A stretch of 64,000 bases of DNA from Pseudomonadota bacterium (GTDB taxonomy: Bacteria; Pseudomonadota; Gammaproteobacteria; UBA5335), in the NCBI GenBank assembly GCA_034189865.1, contig JAXHTV010000004.1, positions 62,001 through 126,000 of the forward strand. The letters run 5' to 3'. Position 1 is the stretch's first letter, and each line of letters starts with the position of its first letter. The notes beneath the pieces were generated by a model. It saw only the letters and a list, made by a program, of their open reading frames with translations. It ran no database searches and was not told where the DNA came from. The translations under genes were made by a program, and so were the position numbers. Positions 8,257 to 16,679 of the stretch are shown here, piece after piece.

Positions 8257-9014
8257 TCGCGCCTCTCCCGCGCCGCATTGACCGTAGACGAACCGACCCA
8301 CTGGCCAAAAGGTTGCCGCTGCGGCCGCCACCGGGGTCGCAAAGGGGTGATCGCTTTCACCCGCTTCTGCGCTACCACAAGATAGGCAGCGCCCAAGTGC
8401 GGCCAGAAACGCCGCCCCCAGGTTTCCATAAATCGCAGTCGGTTGAGCATACCGGCTTGCCGAACGGGCGGCCGGTACATAAAGCGTTCGACCGATTGGA
8501 TCTCATAGCCAAGTAATGTCAGCCAGTCGGTCACCCGCCCTTCGGAGATGTATCGATCACACCAGGCACTGCCACCACGCTGCCCGAGCGCGAGGCGGGG
8601 AATACCCCAAAGACTAAACGGATTCAGCCCCAGTACCACCACATGGCCATCCGGGATGAGAATGCGATCGATTTCTCGCAGCACATGATGAGGCCGCTCG
8701 GCCCGCTCCAGCGTATGAGGCAGAATGACCGCGTCGACGCTTCCCGACGCGAAAGGCAAATGCCTGGGCCGGGCGACCAAATCCGGTCGGTGTTCGCCGT
8801 AGTCCGATCCGGGCGCGAACATCAGAAACGAGTTGAGCACCCGGCTTTGGCCCAGTAGTTCGCGTTCTGGTCCCCAGTAACCCAGCTGAACCGCGTAAAA
8901 TCCGTACAAATCAGGTAGATGTTCTGCGAGCACGGACAGCTCGGCCGCCCGCAAACATTCGCCGAGGGGCTGATGCAGCCAAGTGCGCAAAGCCCGGTCC
9001 TTGTTTGAAACCAC
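8253..9014 (-). CDS. yafS: YafS-like class I SAM-dependent methyltransferase
   Basis: The 253-residue protein has a methyltransferase-11-like core: the conserved region [44 protein letters not shown] carries the usual post-II to motif III pattern, while the N-terminal glycine-rich motif I is poorly conserved ([13 protein letters not shown]). The C-terminus is arginine-rich. Its place between gloB and rnhA matches yafS of E. coli. The substrate is unknown. The apparent start is GTG at 9014. The TGA overlaps the rnhA TTG start. Confidence 0.88.
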   Translation of the reverse strand: MVSNKDRALRTWLHQPLGECLRAAELSVLAEHLPDLYGFYAVQLGYWGPERELLGQSRVLNSFLMFAPGSDYGEHRPDLVARPRHLPFASGSVDAVILPHTLERAERPHHVLREIDRILIPDGHVVVLGLNPFSLWGIPRLALGQRGGSAWCDRYISEGRVTDWLTLLGYEIQSVERFMYRPPVRQAGMLNRLRFMETWGRRFWPHLGAAYLVVAQKRVKAITPLRPRWRPQRQPFGQWVGSSTVNAARERRD

Positions 9015-9142
9015 CTCATCGACCCCACAGAGTCAGTTCATGGGACATCAGTATTGATAAAGCTTGTGAGGGATTCAACCGATAACGAGCTTATACCGTC
9101 GGCCAAATTGACCGGCCAGACCCGGCCTGTCAGGATAACGCG

Positions 9143-9919
9143 ATGTTCGAGATAGCAGCCATTCCGGCATTCCGGGATAACTATATCTGGCTCATCCGAC
9201 GTACCGACCGAACGGACGCGTACATTGTGGACCCGGGCGACGCCGATGCCGTGAGACGACACCTGAACGCGCAGGGACTCACCTTGCGCGGCGTGTTGGT
9301 GACGCATCACCACCCGGACCACACGGCCGGTATTCCCGACTTGGTCAGGGAACAGAAAATTCCGGTGCTGGGGCCCGCGCGGGAGCGAGTGCCCTATTGC
9401 ACTCGGCGGCTGGAAGACGGCGAAACCGTGACCCTTCCGGAGCTTGACCTGGCGTTGGACATCTTGTGGACGCCCGGGCATACGAAAGGTCATATCGCGT
9501 TCCATAGTGCCGCCCACGGGTTGTTGTTTTGCGGCGACACCTTGTTTAGCGTCGGTTGTGGCCGCCTGTTCGAAGGAACGGCCGCTCAAATGCAGCAATC
9601 GCTGAGTCGATTGCGAGCGCTACCGGACGAAACCCGAATTTACTGTGCCCACGAGTATACGCTCTCGAATCTGAAATTTGCGTTGGCGGTGGAGCCGGTC
9701 AACGAAGACCTGCAACAACGCTTGCTCGCGGTAAAAAAAATGCGGGATGGAGGTCAACCGTCGCTTCCATCCCAGATAGGTCAGGAACGCCTGACCAACC
9801 CATTCTTACGATGGGACCACCCGGACGTGGTTCGAGCGGCGGAACAACACGCTGGACGCGAGCTCAAAGATGACGTAACCGTGTTTGCCACACTGCGTCA
9901 CTGGAAAGATCACTTTTAA
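9143..9919 (+). CDS. gloB: Hydroxyacylglutathione hydrolase (glyoxalase II)
   Basis: A 258-residue metallo-beta-lactamase-fold enzyme with the binuclear metal motif THHHPDHTAG (residues 54-63). Later metal ligands appear in the WTPGHTKGHIAF and FCGDTLFSVGCGR stretches, and CAHEYTLSNLKFAL near the C-terminus is typical of glyoxalase II. It hydrolyses S-D-lactoylglutathione to lactate and glutathione in the methylglyoxal pathway. It is divergent from yafS, with a 128-bp intergenic region. Confidence 0.96.
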   Translation: MFEIAAIPAFRDNYIWLIRRTDRTDAYIVDPGDADAVRRHLNAQGLTLRGVLVTHHHPDHTAGIPDLVREQKIPVLGPARERVPYCTRRLEDGETVTLPELDLALDILWTPGHTKGHIAFHSAAHGLLFCGDTLFSVGCGRLFEGTAAQMQQSLSRLRALPDETRIYCAHEYTLSNLKFALAVEPVNEDLQQRLLAVKKMRDGGQPSLPSQIGQERLTNPFLRWDHPDVVRAAEQHAGRELKDDVTVFATLRHWKDHF

Positions 9920-9948
9920 CAATCAAAATCCAATCGAAAAAATAACGA

Positions 9949-11571
9949 ATGCGGCATCTCCATTTTTCGACCCGACCCTCTTCGGCTTGGCGTATTATTT
10001 CTCTGGTTGTGGTACTGATGAGTGCTTATGGGTGTGCGCCGGCCCCAACGCGCCCGAGCGAACCGATCGCTGCACCACCGGTGGTGGCTGCAGAAACCAC
10101 CCCATCTCCGCAAACGCGCGCAAATGACCCGACTTCTACGCGACAAACCACCCAAACGCCATTGCCAGCCCCCACCGAGCCTGAGAATCTTTGGGGCCGT
10201 ATCCGTTCCGGCATGGCACTGCCGGAAGGACATGACGCGCGCATTCAAAACGAGCTGGAGACGTATTCCGCCCGTGCGGTCGAGACCATCCTGGCACGCG
10301 CGGAACCCTATCTTTATCTGATCGTTGCGGAAATCCAACAGCGTGGCTTACCGATGGAGATCGCGCTGTTGCCGGCGGTGGAAAGTGGCTTTGATCCGCT
10401 CGCTTACTCCTCCGGACGAGCTGCGGGCTTGTGGCAATTCATTCCGTCGACAGGCGCCCATTTGGGACTCAAACAAAGCTGGTGGTATGACGGACGCCGC
10501 GACGTGGTAATGTCCACGCGGGCGGCCCTGGACTACCTGGAGTACCTGGTTCAACGCTTCGATGGCGACTGGCTGCTGGCATTGGCCGCATACAACGCGG
10601 GAGAAGGCACGGTCAGCCGCATGATGAAACGCCAGCAGGAACGCGGGCGTGCCACGGACTATTGGAGCCTGCCGCTGTATGAAGAGACTCGCCGCTACGT
10701 TCCGCGATTGCTGGCTTTTCGCGAAATGGTCTCCCGCCCGGACGAATTCGGCATCGAACTTCCTGACATCGCCAACAAAGCCAAGGTTGATACCGTCAAC
10801 ACGGACGGTCAGATTGATTTGGCACTGGCCGCTGAGATCTCAGGTGTGCCTCTCGAGGAAATCTACACCTTCAATCCGGGGCTGAATCGCTGGGCCACCG
10901 ACCCCGCTGGACCCCACCACCTGTTACTTCCGATCGATTCCAGCGAAAAACTGGCCGACGGTTTGAAAGAACTGCGACCGGATCAACGAATCAGCTGGAA
11001 GCGACATCACGTTCGCGCCGGCGATACCTTAAGCCAACTGGCGAAACGTCATCACACCACCGTAGCCGTCATCCAAGAGATCAACGACCTTTCAGGGTCG
11101 CGCATCCGGGTGGGCGACTACTTATTGCTACCAACACCGGCCAAGCGCGGCCATCCTCACACCGAGCGTGACCAGGCACTGGCGGCCCGGCAAGGCAATA
11201 CGCCCAGCCAGAAAACTGTGAATTACACTGTGCGATCCGGCGACTCGCTCTGGCAAATCGCCCGCCGACACGGCGTGACCACTGAAGCACTGACCCGCTG
11301 GAACAACCTAGACCCTCAAACCATCATCCAACCCGGTCAAAGCCTAAAAATTCTGAGCTACGCACCACTGGCACAGTCGCCCACAAACCGCAAACACCTG
11401 CAAACGATTCGCTATCGAGTCCGCAAGGGCGATTCACTCTACCGTATCGCCAATCGGTTCAACGTAACCGTTAAAGACCTACGGGCTTGGAACAATTTAC
11501 AGCAGCGGTATCTTTATCCGGGCCAAAAACTCGTCATTCATATCGACGTGGTGGCACAATCCGGCTCTTGA
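9949..11571 (+). CDS. mltD: Membrane-bound lytic murein transglycosylase D with LysM repeats
   Basis: The 540-residue protein starts with a basic-hydrophobic signal ending in MSAYGC, a probable lipoprotein cleavage site. The SLT domain (about residues 110-240) contains the catalytic glutamate in LLPAVESGFDPLAYS and the typical GRAAGLWQFIPSTG and LLALAAYNAGEGTV motifs. Three LysM domains follow, starting near HHVRAGDTLSQLAKRHH, NYTVRSGDSLWQIARRHG and RYRVRKGDSLYRIANRFN. It cleaves the MurNAc-GlcNAc bond of peptidoglycan to form 1,6-anhydro products. It follows gloB, as in E. coli. Confidence 0.94.
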   Translation: MRHLHFSTRPSSAWRIISLVVVLMSAYGCAPAPTRPSEPIAAPPVVAAETTPSPQTRANDPTSTRQTTQTPLPAPTEPENLWGRIRSGMALPEGHDARIQNELETYSARAVETILARAEPYLYLIVAEIQQRGLPMEIALLPAVESGFDPLAYSSGRAAGLWQFIPSTGAHLGLKQSWWYDGRRDVVMSTRAALDYLEYLVQRFDGDWLLALAAYNAGEGTVSRMMKRQQERGRATDYWSLPLYEETRRYVPRLLAFREMVSRPDEFGIELPDIANKAKVDTVNTDGQIDLALAAEISGVPLEEIYTFNPGLNRWATDPAGPHHLLLPIDSSEKLADGLKELRPDQRISWKRHHVRAGDTLSQLAKRHHTTVAVIQEINDLSGSRIRVGDYLLLPTPAKRGHPHTERDQALAARQGNTPSQKTVNYTVRSGDSLWQIARRHGVTTEALTRWNNLDPQTIIQPGQSLKILSYAPLAQSPTNRKHLQTIRYRVRKGDSLYRIANRFNVTVKDLRAWNNLQQRYLYPGQKLVIHIDVVAQSGS

Positions 11572-11739
11572 GTGACCAAGCTCGCCACCCGCTTCGGCAG
11601 TGCCGCCAGTCATTGATGCTCGCCTCGCTTGAAAAGCGCCGGAATTGTAATTAAGGTTCTGCGATCTCGGTTTCGCCGGACCAACACAGGTGAACCGCCC
11701 ATTGGATGATCACGCAAACAGTGAGAGAGGAACCGCCGC

Positions 11740-12519
11740 ATGGGTTTTCTAGCCGGCAAAAGGGCTTTGATCGTGGGTGTAGCCAGCAATCGATCGATTG
11801 CTTGGGGTATCGCCAAAGCCATGCACCGCGAAGGTGCTGAACTCGCTTTCACTTACCAAGGCGACAAGCTGAAGGACCGCGTGATCGCCATGGCGGCGGA
11901 ATGTGGTTCTGAGTTGTGTTTTCCGTGTGATGTCTCAAGCGACGACGACATCCAGAACGTATTCGACGCGCTGGGCAAACACTGGGACGGGCTGGATACG
12001 ATCGTTCATTCCGTCGGATTTGCGCCGCGGGATCAACTCGAAGGGCGATTCATCGACTCGGCAACGCGAGAAGGTTTCCGCATCGCCCACGACATCAGTG
12101 CCTATAGCTTCGTCGCCTTGGCCCAAGCGGGCTATCCCATGATGAAAGGGCGTGGCGGCTCGCTATTGACTCTCACCTATGCCGGCGCGGTTCGCGCGAT
12201 TCCCAACTACAACGTCATGGGGCCAGCGAAAGCCAGCCTGGAAGCCAGTGTCCGATTCCTCGCCCAAGACCTCGGTCCCGAAGGGATACGCGTCAACGCG
12301 ATTTCCGCCGGGCCGATCAAAACCCTGGCCGCTGCCGGCATCAGCGGGTTCCGAGGCATGCTCTCGCGCGCGGAAGAATCGGCGCCTCTGCGCAAAAACG
12401 TCACCATCGATGAGGTGGGTAACGTCGCGGCATTTTTATGCTCGGATCTGGCATCGGGTGTAACCGGTGAGGTCACTTACGTCGATGCCGGCTACAACAT
12501 CCTCGGTATCGTCGGATAA
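11740..12519 (+). CDS. fabI: Enoyl-[acyl-carrier-protein] reductase (NADH)
   Basis: A 259-residue short-chain dehydrogenase with the FabI-type nucleotide site [16 protein letters not shown] (the divergent GxxxxxSxxxG motif) and the catalytic arrangement Y147, Y157 and K164 ([23 protein letters not shown]). The substrate-lid region [16 protein letters not shown] is also typical. It carries out the last reduction of each fatty acid elongation cycle. Upstream is AAGGTTCTGCG..., and GAGAGAGGAACCGCCGC gives a good ribosome-binding site before the ATG. It converges on the symporter gene downstream. Confidence 0.96.
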   Translation: MGFLAGKRALIVGVASNRSIAWGIAKAMHREGAELAFTYQGDKLKDRVIAMAAECGSELCFPCDVSSDDDIQNVFDALGKHWDGLDTIVHSVGFAPRDQLEGRFIDSATREGFRIAHDISAYSFVALAQAGYPMMKGRGGSLLTLTYAGAVRAIPNYNVMGPAKASLEASVRFLAQDLGPEGIRVNAISAGPIKTLAAAGISGFRGMLSRAEESAPLRKNVTIDEVGNVAAFLCSDLASGVTGEVTYVDAGYNILGIVG

Positions 12520-12531
12520 GGGGAACCCGAC

Positions 12532-13824
12532 TCAAGCACTCGACGCTGGTTGCGGCTGAAGCACGTTCGTTTCGCCGCGCCAGCGGGCCACGATCACCGC
12601 GCCGCAGGTGTCGCCAAATACGTTGACCGCAGTGCGGCTCATGTCCAAAATCCGATCGACCGCCAGGATCAGCCCCAGGCCTTCCAATGGGAGGCCTACC
12701 ATGGTCAGTATGACTGCGATAGCGACTAAACTGGCCGAGGGAATGCCGGCTACGCCAATAGACGTCAACAACGCCGTCAGCAGGATGGCAAACTGCTCAC
12801 CTAGACCCAGTGACAAGCCATACGCCTGGGCGATAAATAGCGCGGCAACGCATTCAAACAAAGCTGTTCCGTCCATATTGACGGTTGCCCCCAGCGGAAG
12901 CACAAAACTGCTGGTTTTGTTCGAGACCCCGGCCCGCTCTTCGACGCACTCCAAGGTGAGCGGCAGCGTGGCCGAAGAAGAACTTGTCGAAAAGGCCGTC
13001 AACAACGCCGGCGCGACAGCCTTGAAATGGCGAATCGGCGACACGCCGGCGAGCACCACCAAACAGGCCGGAAGAACAACCAACATGTGGACCGCCAGAG
13101 CCGAAAGCACGGTGACCATAAACCAGGCCAATGGGCGAATGGCGCTTATGCCCGTCTTGGCCGCAACCGCCGCCACCAGACCAAACACGCCGATGGGCGC
13201 AAAACGGATCACCAAATCGGTGATCCTCATCATGATCTCGTACAGGCCCTGCCAGAAATTCCGTTGAGCGGTTCGAAGATCATCGCGACCCAATCGGCTG
13301 ATGAAAAACCCGAACAACAAGCTAAAAAAAATCAAACCGAGCATTTGCCCCTCGGCGGCGGCCGCGACGATATTCGGCGGAACCATCCTCAAAAAAATCG
13401 CGACGACATCACCGGCGTCTCGCCCCTGGACCCGCTCGGTGACGGTGGCGGTGTCTTCCGACAGCCCGATCACCTCGCGTGCCGGCTGACCGTCTACGAT
13501 TCCGGGTTCGATGACATTGACCAGCGCAACTCCAATCGCCACGGCGATCAGTCCGGTGCCGAGGTAGTACGTCACGGTCCACAGCCCCAGCTTTCTCAAA
13601 TTGTCCCCACCACTAAGATTCATCACGCCACAGATGATGGAAGAAACAATCAGTGGGACCACGAGCATTTTGAGGGCATTGAGGAACAAAGTACCCAGAA
13701 ACTCATACAAGGATAGCCACCGAATCCCGAGTATTTCGGCTTCGGTTCCGCTCAATGTGCCAGCAGCCACGGCAAGTATGAGGGCAATAAAAATCTGCGA
13801 GTGCAGAGCGAGCTTCACCTTCAT
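12532..13824 (-). CDS. Dicarboxylate/amino acid:cation symporter (DAACS family)
   Basis: The 430-residue membrane protein has the two re-entrant-loop motifs of the glutamate/dicarboxylate symporter family: the serine-rich TAFSTSSSSATLPLTLECVE and GATVNMDGTALFECVAALF, followed by the SIGVAGIPSASLVAI stretch. It would import dicarboxylates or acidic amino acids with Na+ or H+. The substrate cannot be set from sequence, so I give no gltP/dctA/sstT name. It lies downstream of ppiD with a short gap and converges on fabI. Confidence 0.92.
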   Translation of the reverse strand: MKVKLALHSQIFIALILAVAAGTLSGTEAEILGIRWLSLYEFLGTLFLNALKMLVVPLIVSSIICGVMNLSGGDNLRKLGLWTVTYYLGTGLIAVAIGVALVNVIEPGIVDGQPAREVIGLSEDTATVTERVQGRDAGDVVAIFLRMVPPNIVAAAAEGQMLGLIFFSLLFGFFISRLGRDDLRTAQRNFWQGLYEIMMRITDLVIRFAPIGVFGLVAAVAAKTGISAIRPLAWFMVTVLSALAVHMLVVLPACLVVLAGVSPIRHFKAVAPALLTAFSTSSSSATLPLTLECVEERAGVSNKTSSFVLPLGATVNMDGTALFECVAALFIAQAYGLSLGLGEQFAILLTALLTSIGVAGIPSASLVAIAVILTMVGLPLEGLGLILAVDRILDMSRTAVNVFGDTCGAVIVARWRGETNVLQPQPASSA

Positions 13825-13856
13825 GACTTTGTCGCCCTCACTGCCAAGCGCTGCTG

Positions 13857-15755
13857 CTAGAGGCGATCAGGGTAAACCTGAACGTCTTGTCGTGCACGAA
13901 GATCTCGGACGTAGCCATCCAACTCAGCCACTGCAGCACTCCGCGCGAGTTGGGCACGGAGCGCCTCCCGGGCTTCGGCTCCGACTGAATCGGGATCACC
14001 CGCTTCAACCCCCCGGACGATCACGATTCCGATTCCTTGATCGTCCGGCAATTGAACACGCAAGCGGGCTGTCTGCCCCTGTTTTGGCGCGACAATCTCA
14101 AACGCCGCGCGTGCAATCGAAGGAGAAACCGCGTCGCTCGCGGCTCTCCCGATCCAACCCAAGGCCTCGACCTCGACACCGTCCTGACTCAGACTGTCCG
14201 GATCAGCTCCTTCTCTAAGAGCCTCCCGGAGACGATCGTAGGTCGCGTCCATCAATTCCTGGGCGCGCTGCTGTCGGACCGCCTGTTCTACTTGGTCAGC
14301 CACCCGCTCAAACGGAAGCGGCTTGGGAGATTCATGGACAGCCAAGCGAAATACCACCAAGCGGCCGTCATCCAGCGTCACCATAGGGCTATTGACCCCC
14401 AGCTCCAGGAGCTCCTGCGAAAACACCACCTCCCGCACAGCAGAATCGGCACCGATACCCGTACCGAAATCCCGCTTGATCCAGTCAGAACGCTGAATCG
14501 GTAACGCCAGTTCATCGGATACGGGTTGCAGAGAACCGGGGTTCTCAAAGCTGATCGCGTCCAAACGCTCAGCGTAGTCCTGTATCCGCTCCTGGGCTAA
14601 CTCCTGGCGATACGCCCGCGCCAACTCATCGCGAACGTCCTCAAAGCTGGCGGTCTTCGGTGCATCGATCTGTTCAACAAACACAATATGGAAACCATAT
14701 TCCGTCATCACAGGACCGCCGAGTTCACCTACATTCAGTTCGAATGCCACGGGATCCAGGGCGGCCGGCAAGACACCGGGGACAACCCATCCAAGATCGC
14801 CACCCTCGATATTCGAGTCGCTGTCCTCCAAGTAGCCCTCGACAATTTCGCTGAAAGAGCGCCCCTGGGCTAAGGCGTCGTCCACCTGAGAGAAAACCGC
14901 TTGGGCTTTTTCCTCACCGAGCGATTCCTGCAACAGGAGGTAGCGGATTCGTCGGCGCTCCGGCGCACCAAAGCGTTGCTGTTCGGTTTGATAACGCGAC
15001 CGCAGCATCGCTTCATCGAGTTCGATTTCAGCAGCAATCTCCGCGGGATCAAGCTGAACATAGTCGATCTGGGCGCGCTCCTCGGTCACAAACTGATCAC
15101 CATTCTCGTCGAAGTATGTTTGGACATCCTCACCGGAAATGGACGCCTGCGCCTCAAAATAGGAACCGATGATGCGAACAAGGACGACATCCCGGCGTTC
15201 TTGTTGCAATTCAAGGAAAGTCGTCAGCTCCGCGCCAGTCGCCATTGAGGTGGCCTCGATACCTCCATTGAATTGCTCCCGTCGAATGGCCTGACGCAGC
15301 TCCTGCTCAAAACCTATGGTCGTATAGCCTTGAGATGCCACCCATTGTTGGTAACGCTCGGAGGAAAATCGGCCATCCACTTGGAATATGGGAATCTCAT
15401 AGATTTGCTGCGCCAACTGACTTGATGAAACCGCAAATCCCTCACGCGCGATGTGGCCGTTCAACAGCGCATCGGTCACCAGGGCCTCGAGCACCTGCTG
15501 TTTCAGTAGATCCTCGTTGATCAACTCCGGCCGAAAGGCATCACCGTACATATTTTGCAATTGCCGCAGTTGCCGCTGATAGGCCCGCGCGAACTCGCTT
15601 CGGGATATTTCCCAATCGTGGGATTCGGCCAAAACCGCTTCACCCGGCCCGGTGAAATAGCTGTTGATTCCCCACAGCGCGAAGCTCAGTGAGATAAGGA
15701 CGACAATGGTTCCGGTAATGAGTCCGCTGGCTCGATCTCGAATGGCTTGAAGCAT
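13857..15755 (-). CDS. ppiD: Periplasmic folding chaperone PpiD (SurA-N and parvulin domains)
   Basis: The 632-residue protein has a single N-terminal membrane anchor (SGLITGTIVVLISLSFALWGI), a SurA_N-type chaperone region (about residues 35-160, ALVTDALLNGHIAREGFAVS), and a parvulin-like PPIase domain around residues 265-365 (IEGGDLGWVVPGVLPAALDP and EYGFHIVFVEQ). A second, degenerate rotamase-like region follows. PpiD is an inner-membrane chaperone that helps newly exported proteins at the Sec exit. It follows hupB as in E. coli, here with two tRNA genes between them. Confidence 0.94.
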   Translation of the reverse strand: MLQAIRDRASGLITGTIVVLISLSFALWGINSYFTGPGEAVLAESHDWEISRSEFARAYQRQLRQLQNMYGDAFRPELINEDLLKQQVLEALVTDALLNGHIAREGFAVSSSQLAQQIYEIPIFQVDGRFSSERYQQWVASQGYTTIGFEQELRQAIRREQFNGGIEATSMATGAELTTFLELQQERRDVVLVRIIGSYFEAQASISGEDVQTYFDENGDQFVTEERAQIDYVQLDPAEIAAEIELDEAMLRSRYQTEQQRFGAPERRRIRYLLLQESLGEEKAQAVFSQVDDALAQGRSFSEIVEGYLEDSDSNIEGGDLGWVVPGVLPAALDPVAFELNVGELGGPVMTEYGFHIVFVEQIDAPKTASFEDVRDELARAYRQELAQERIQDYAERLDAISFENPGSLQPVSDELALPIQRSDWIKRDFGTGIGADSAVREVVFSQELLELGVNSPMVTLDDGRLVVFRLAVHESPKPLPFERVADQVEQAVRQQRAQELMDATYDRLREALREGADPDSLSQDGVEVEALGWIGRAASDAVSPSIARAAFEIVAPKQGQTARLRVQLPDDQGIGIVIVRGVEAGDPDSVGAEAREALRAQLARSAAVAELDGYVRDLRARQDVQVYPDRL

Positions 15756-15920
15756 GACGCAATCTCAGGCTGATATCTCGATGAGTCGGGATGTGCTTCC
15801 GAGTTACCGAGAACCCTAACCCCCGTCCGGCGGGAGTCATCAGTCGACTGCGCGACAGCAAAGGATCTGGGTAACCAAGAACGTCAGATAGCAATCAGGA
15901 GAAGAAAAATCCCGCACAAC

Positions 15921-15949
15921 AAAAAGGGCGCCTCATTTCGAAGGCGCCC
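15921..15949 (-). terminator. Rho-independent terminator after tRNA-Asp
   Basis: On the minus strand the stem GGGCGCCT / AGGCGCCC (8 bp, 8-nt loop CGAAATG-type) is followed by TTTTT. It lies just past the tRNA-Asp 3' end and before ppiD, so it should end the hupB-tRNA transcript and separate it from ppiD. Confidence 0.85.
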
Positions 15950-15958
15950 CATGAATTC

Positions 15959-16035
15959 TGGCGGAGTGGACGGGACTCGAACCCGCGACCCCCGGCGTGA
16001 CAGGCCGGTATTCTAACCAACTGAACTACCACTCC
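15959..16035 (-). tRNA. tRNA-Asp (GTC anticodon)
   Basis: The minus strand folds as a cloverleaf: acceptor GGAGTGG/CCACTCC, D arm with AGTTCAGTTGGTTAGA, anticodon stem-loop CCGGC-CTGTCAC-GCCGG with anticodon GTC, T arm GCGGG-TTCGAGT-CCCGT, discriminator G and encoded CCA (15959-15961). It follows tRNA-Val by 8 nt, so the two are probably one transcript. Confidence 0.97.
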
Positions 16036-16043
16036 ATTCTCAC

Positions 16044-16119
16044 TGGTGGGTGCTGAGGGACTTGAACCCCCGACATTCGCCTTGTAAGGGCGACGCTCTC
16101 CCAACTGAGCTAAGCACCC
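16044..16119 (-). tRNA. tRNA-Val (TAC anticodon)
   Basis: The minus strand shows acceptor GGGTGCT/AGCACCC, D arm GCTCAGTTGGGAGAGC, anticodon stem-loop TCGCC-CTTACAA-GGCGA with anticodon TAC, T arm GGGGG-TTCAAGT-CCCTC, discriminator A and encoded CCA. It begins 12 nt after the hupB stop, so it may be cotranscribed with hupB and tRNA-Asp. Confidence 0.97.
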
Positions 16120-16131
16120 GCAGAAAGCGCG

Positions 16132-16404
16132 TTAGTTTAAGGAATCTTTGAGCGCTTTACCAGCCTTAAATGCAGCGCTTTTGCTTGCCTTGATTTTGAT
16201 CTGTGCGCCGGTTTGAGGATTACGGCCCGTGCGCTCGCCTCGCTCGCGCACCGAGAACGTGCCGAAGCCAACCAAAGAAACCTGATCTCCCTTCTTCAAC
16301 GCCGCCGTAATGCCATCCACCACAGCATCCAGAGCACGGCTCGCTTCTGCTTTCGTTAAATTCGCTTGTTCAGCAATCTGCTCAATCAATTGTGACTTAT
16401 TCAT
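16132..16404 (-). CDS. hupB: DNA-binding protein HU-beta
   Basis: The ATG at 16404 gives a 90-residue HU/IHF-family protein: [29 protein letters not shown], then the HU signature [21 protein letters not shown] and a lysine-rich C-terminus. The frame stays open upstream to 16461, but 90 aa is the family length and GGAG precedes the ATG (TTAGGAGTATCTCGGACA). HU binds and bends DNA without much sequence specificity. Located between lon and ppiD, as in E. coli. Confidence 0.97.
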   Translation of the reverse strand: MNKSQLIEQIAEQANLTKAEASRALDAVVDGITAALKKGDQVSLVGFGTFSVRERGERTGRNPQTGAQIKIKASKSAAFKAGKALKDSLN

Positions 16405-16679
16405 TGTCCGAGATACTCCTAACTTGTCCTTAAGCAGTTTACGACCCGCACGTTGCGACACGGGGATTAAAATCAGCAGCTGCCTATCGCTTCACCACGA
16501 TATCAAGAGATAGTAGAAACAGTAACGAAGGCTATTGTCTTTCACCCCGCCAGAAGTCGTTTCCTACTTCACCCGCAGCCCTAAGACGGTCTGAACCATT
16601 GCAACAAACGCTAAGCCCACGGACCGGCTCGACGTGTTATACCAAGGGCCGAAAAATACTGTCAACAAAGCACATATCC

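Noticed and set aside
13027-13716. 229-codon plus-strand open frame inside the symporter gene
   Set aside because: Antisense shadow; His- and Gln-rich composition without domain character.
15895-16104. Minus-strand frame with GGSSPSAPTSENGVVVQLVRIPACHAGGRGFESRP
   Set aside because: It translates tRNA-Val and tRNA-Asp; same artefact as above.
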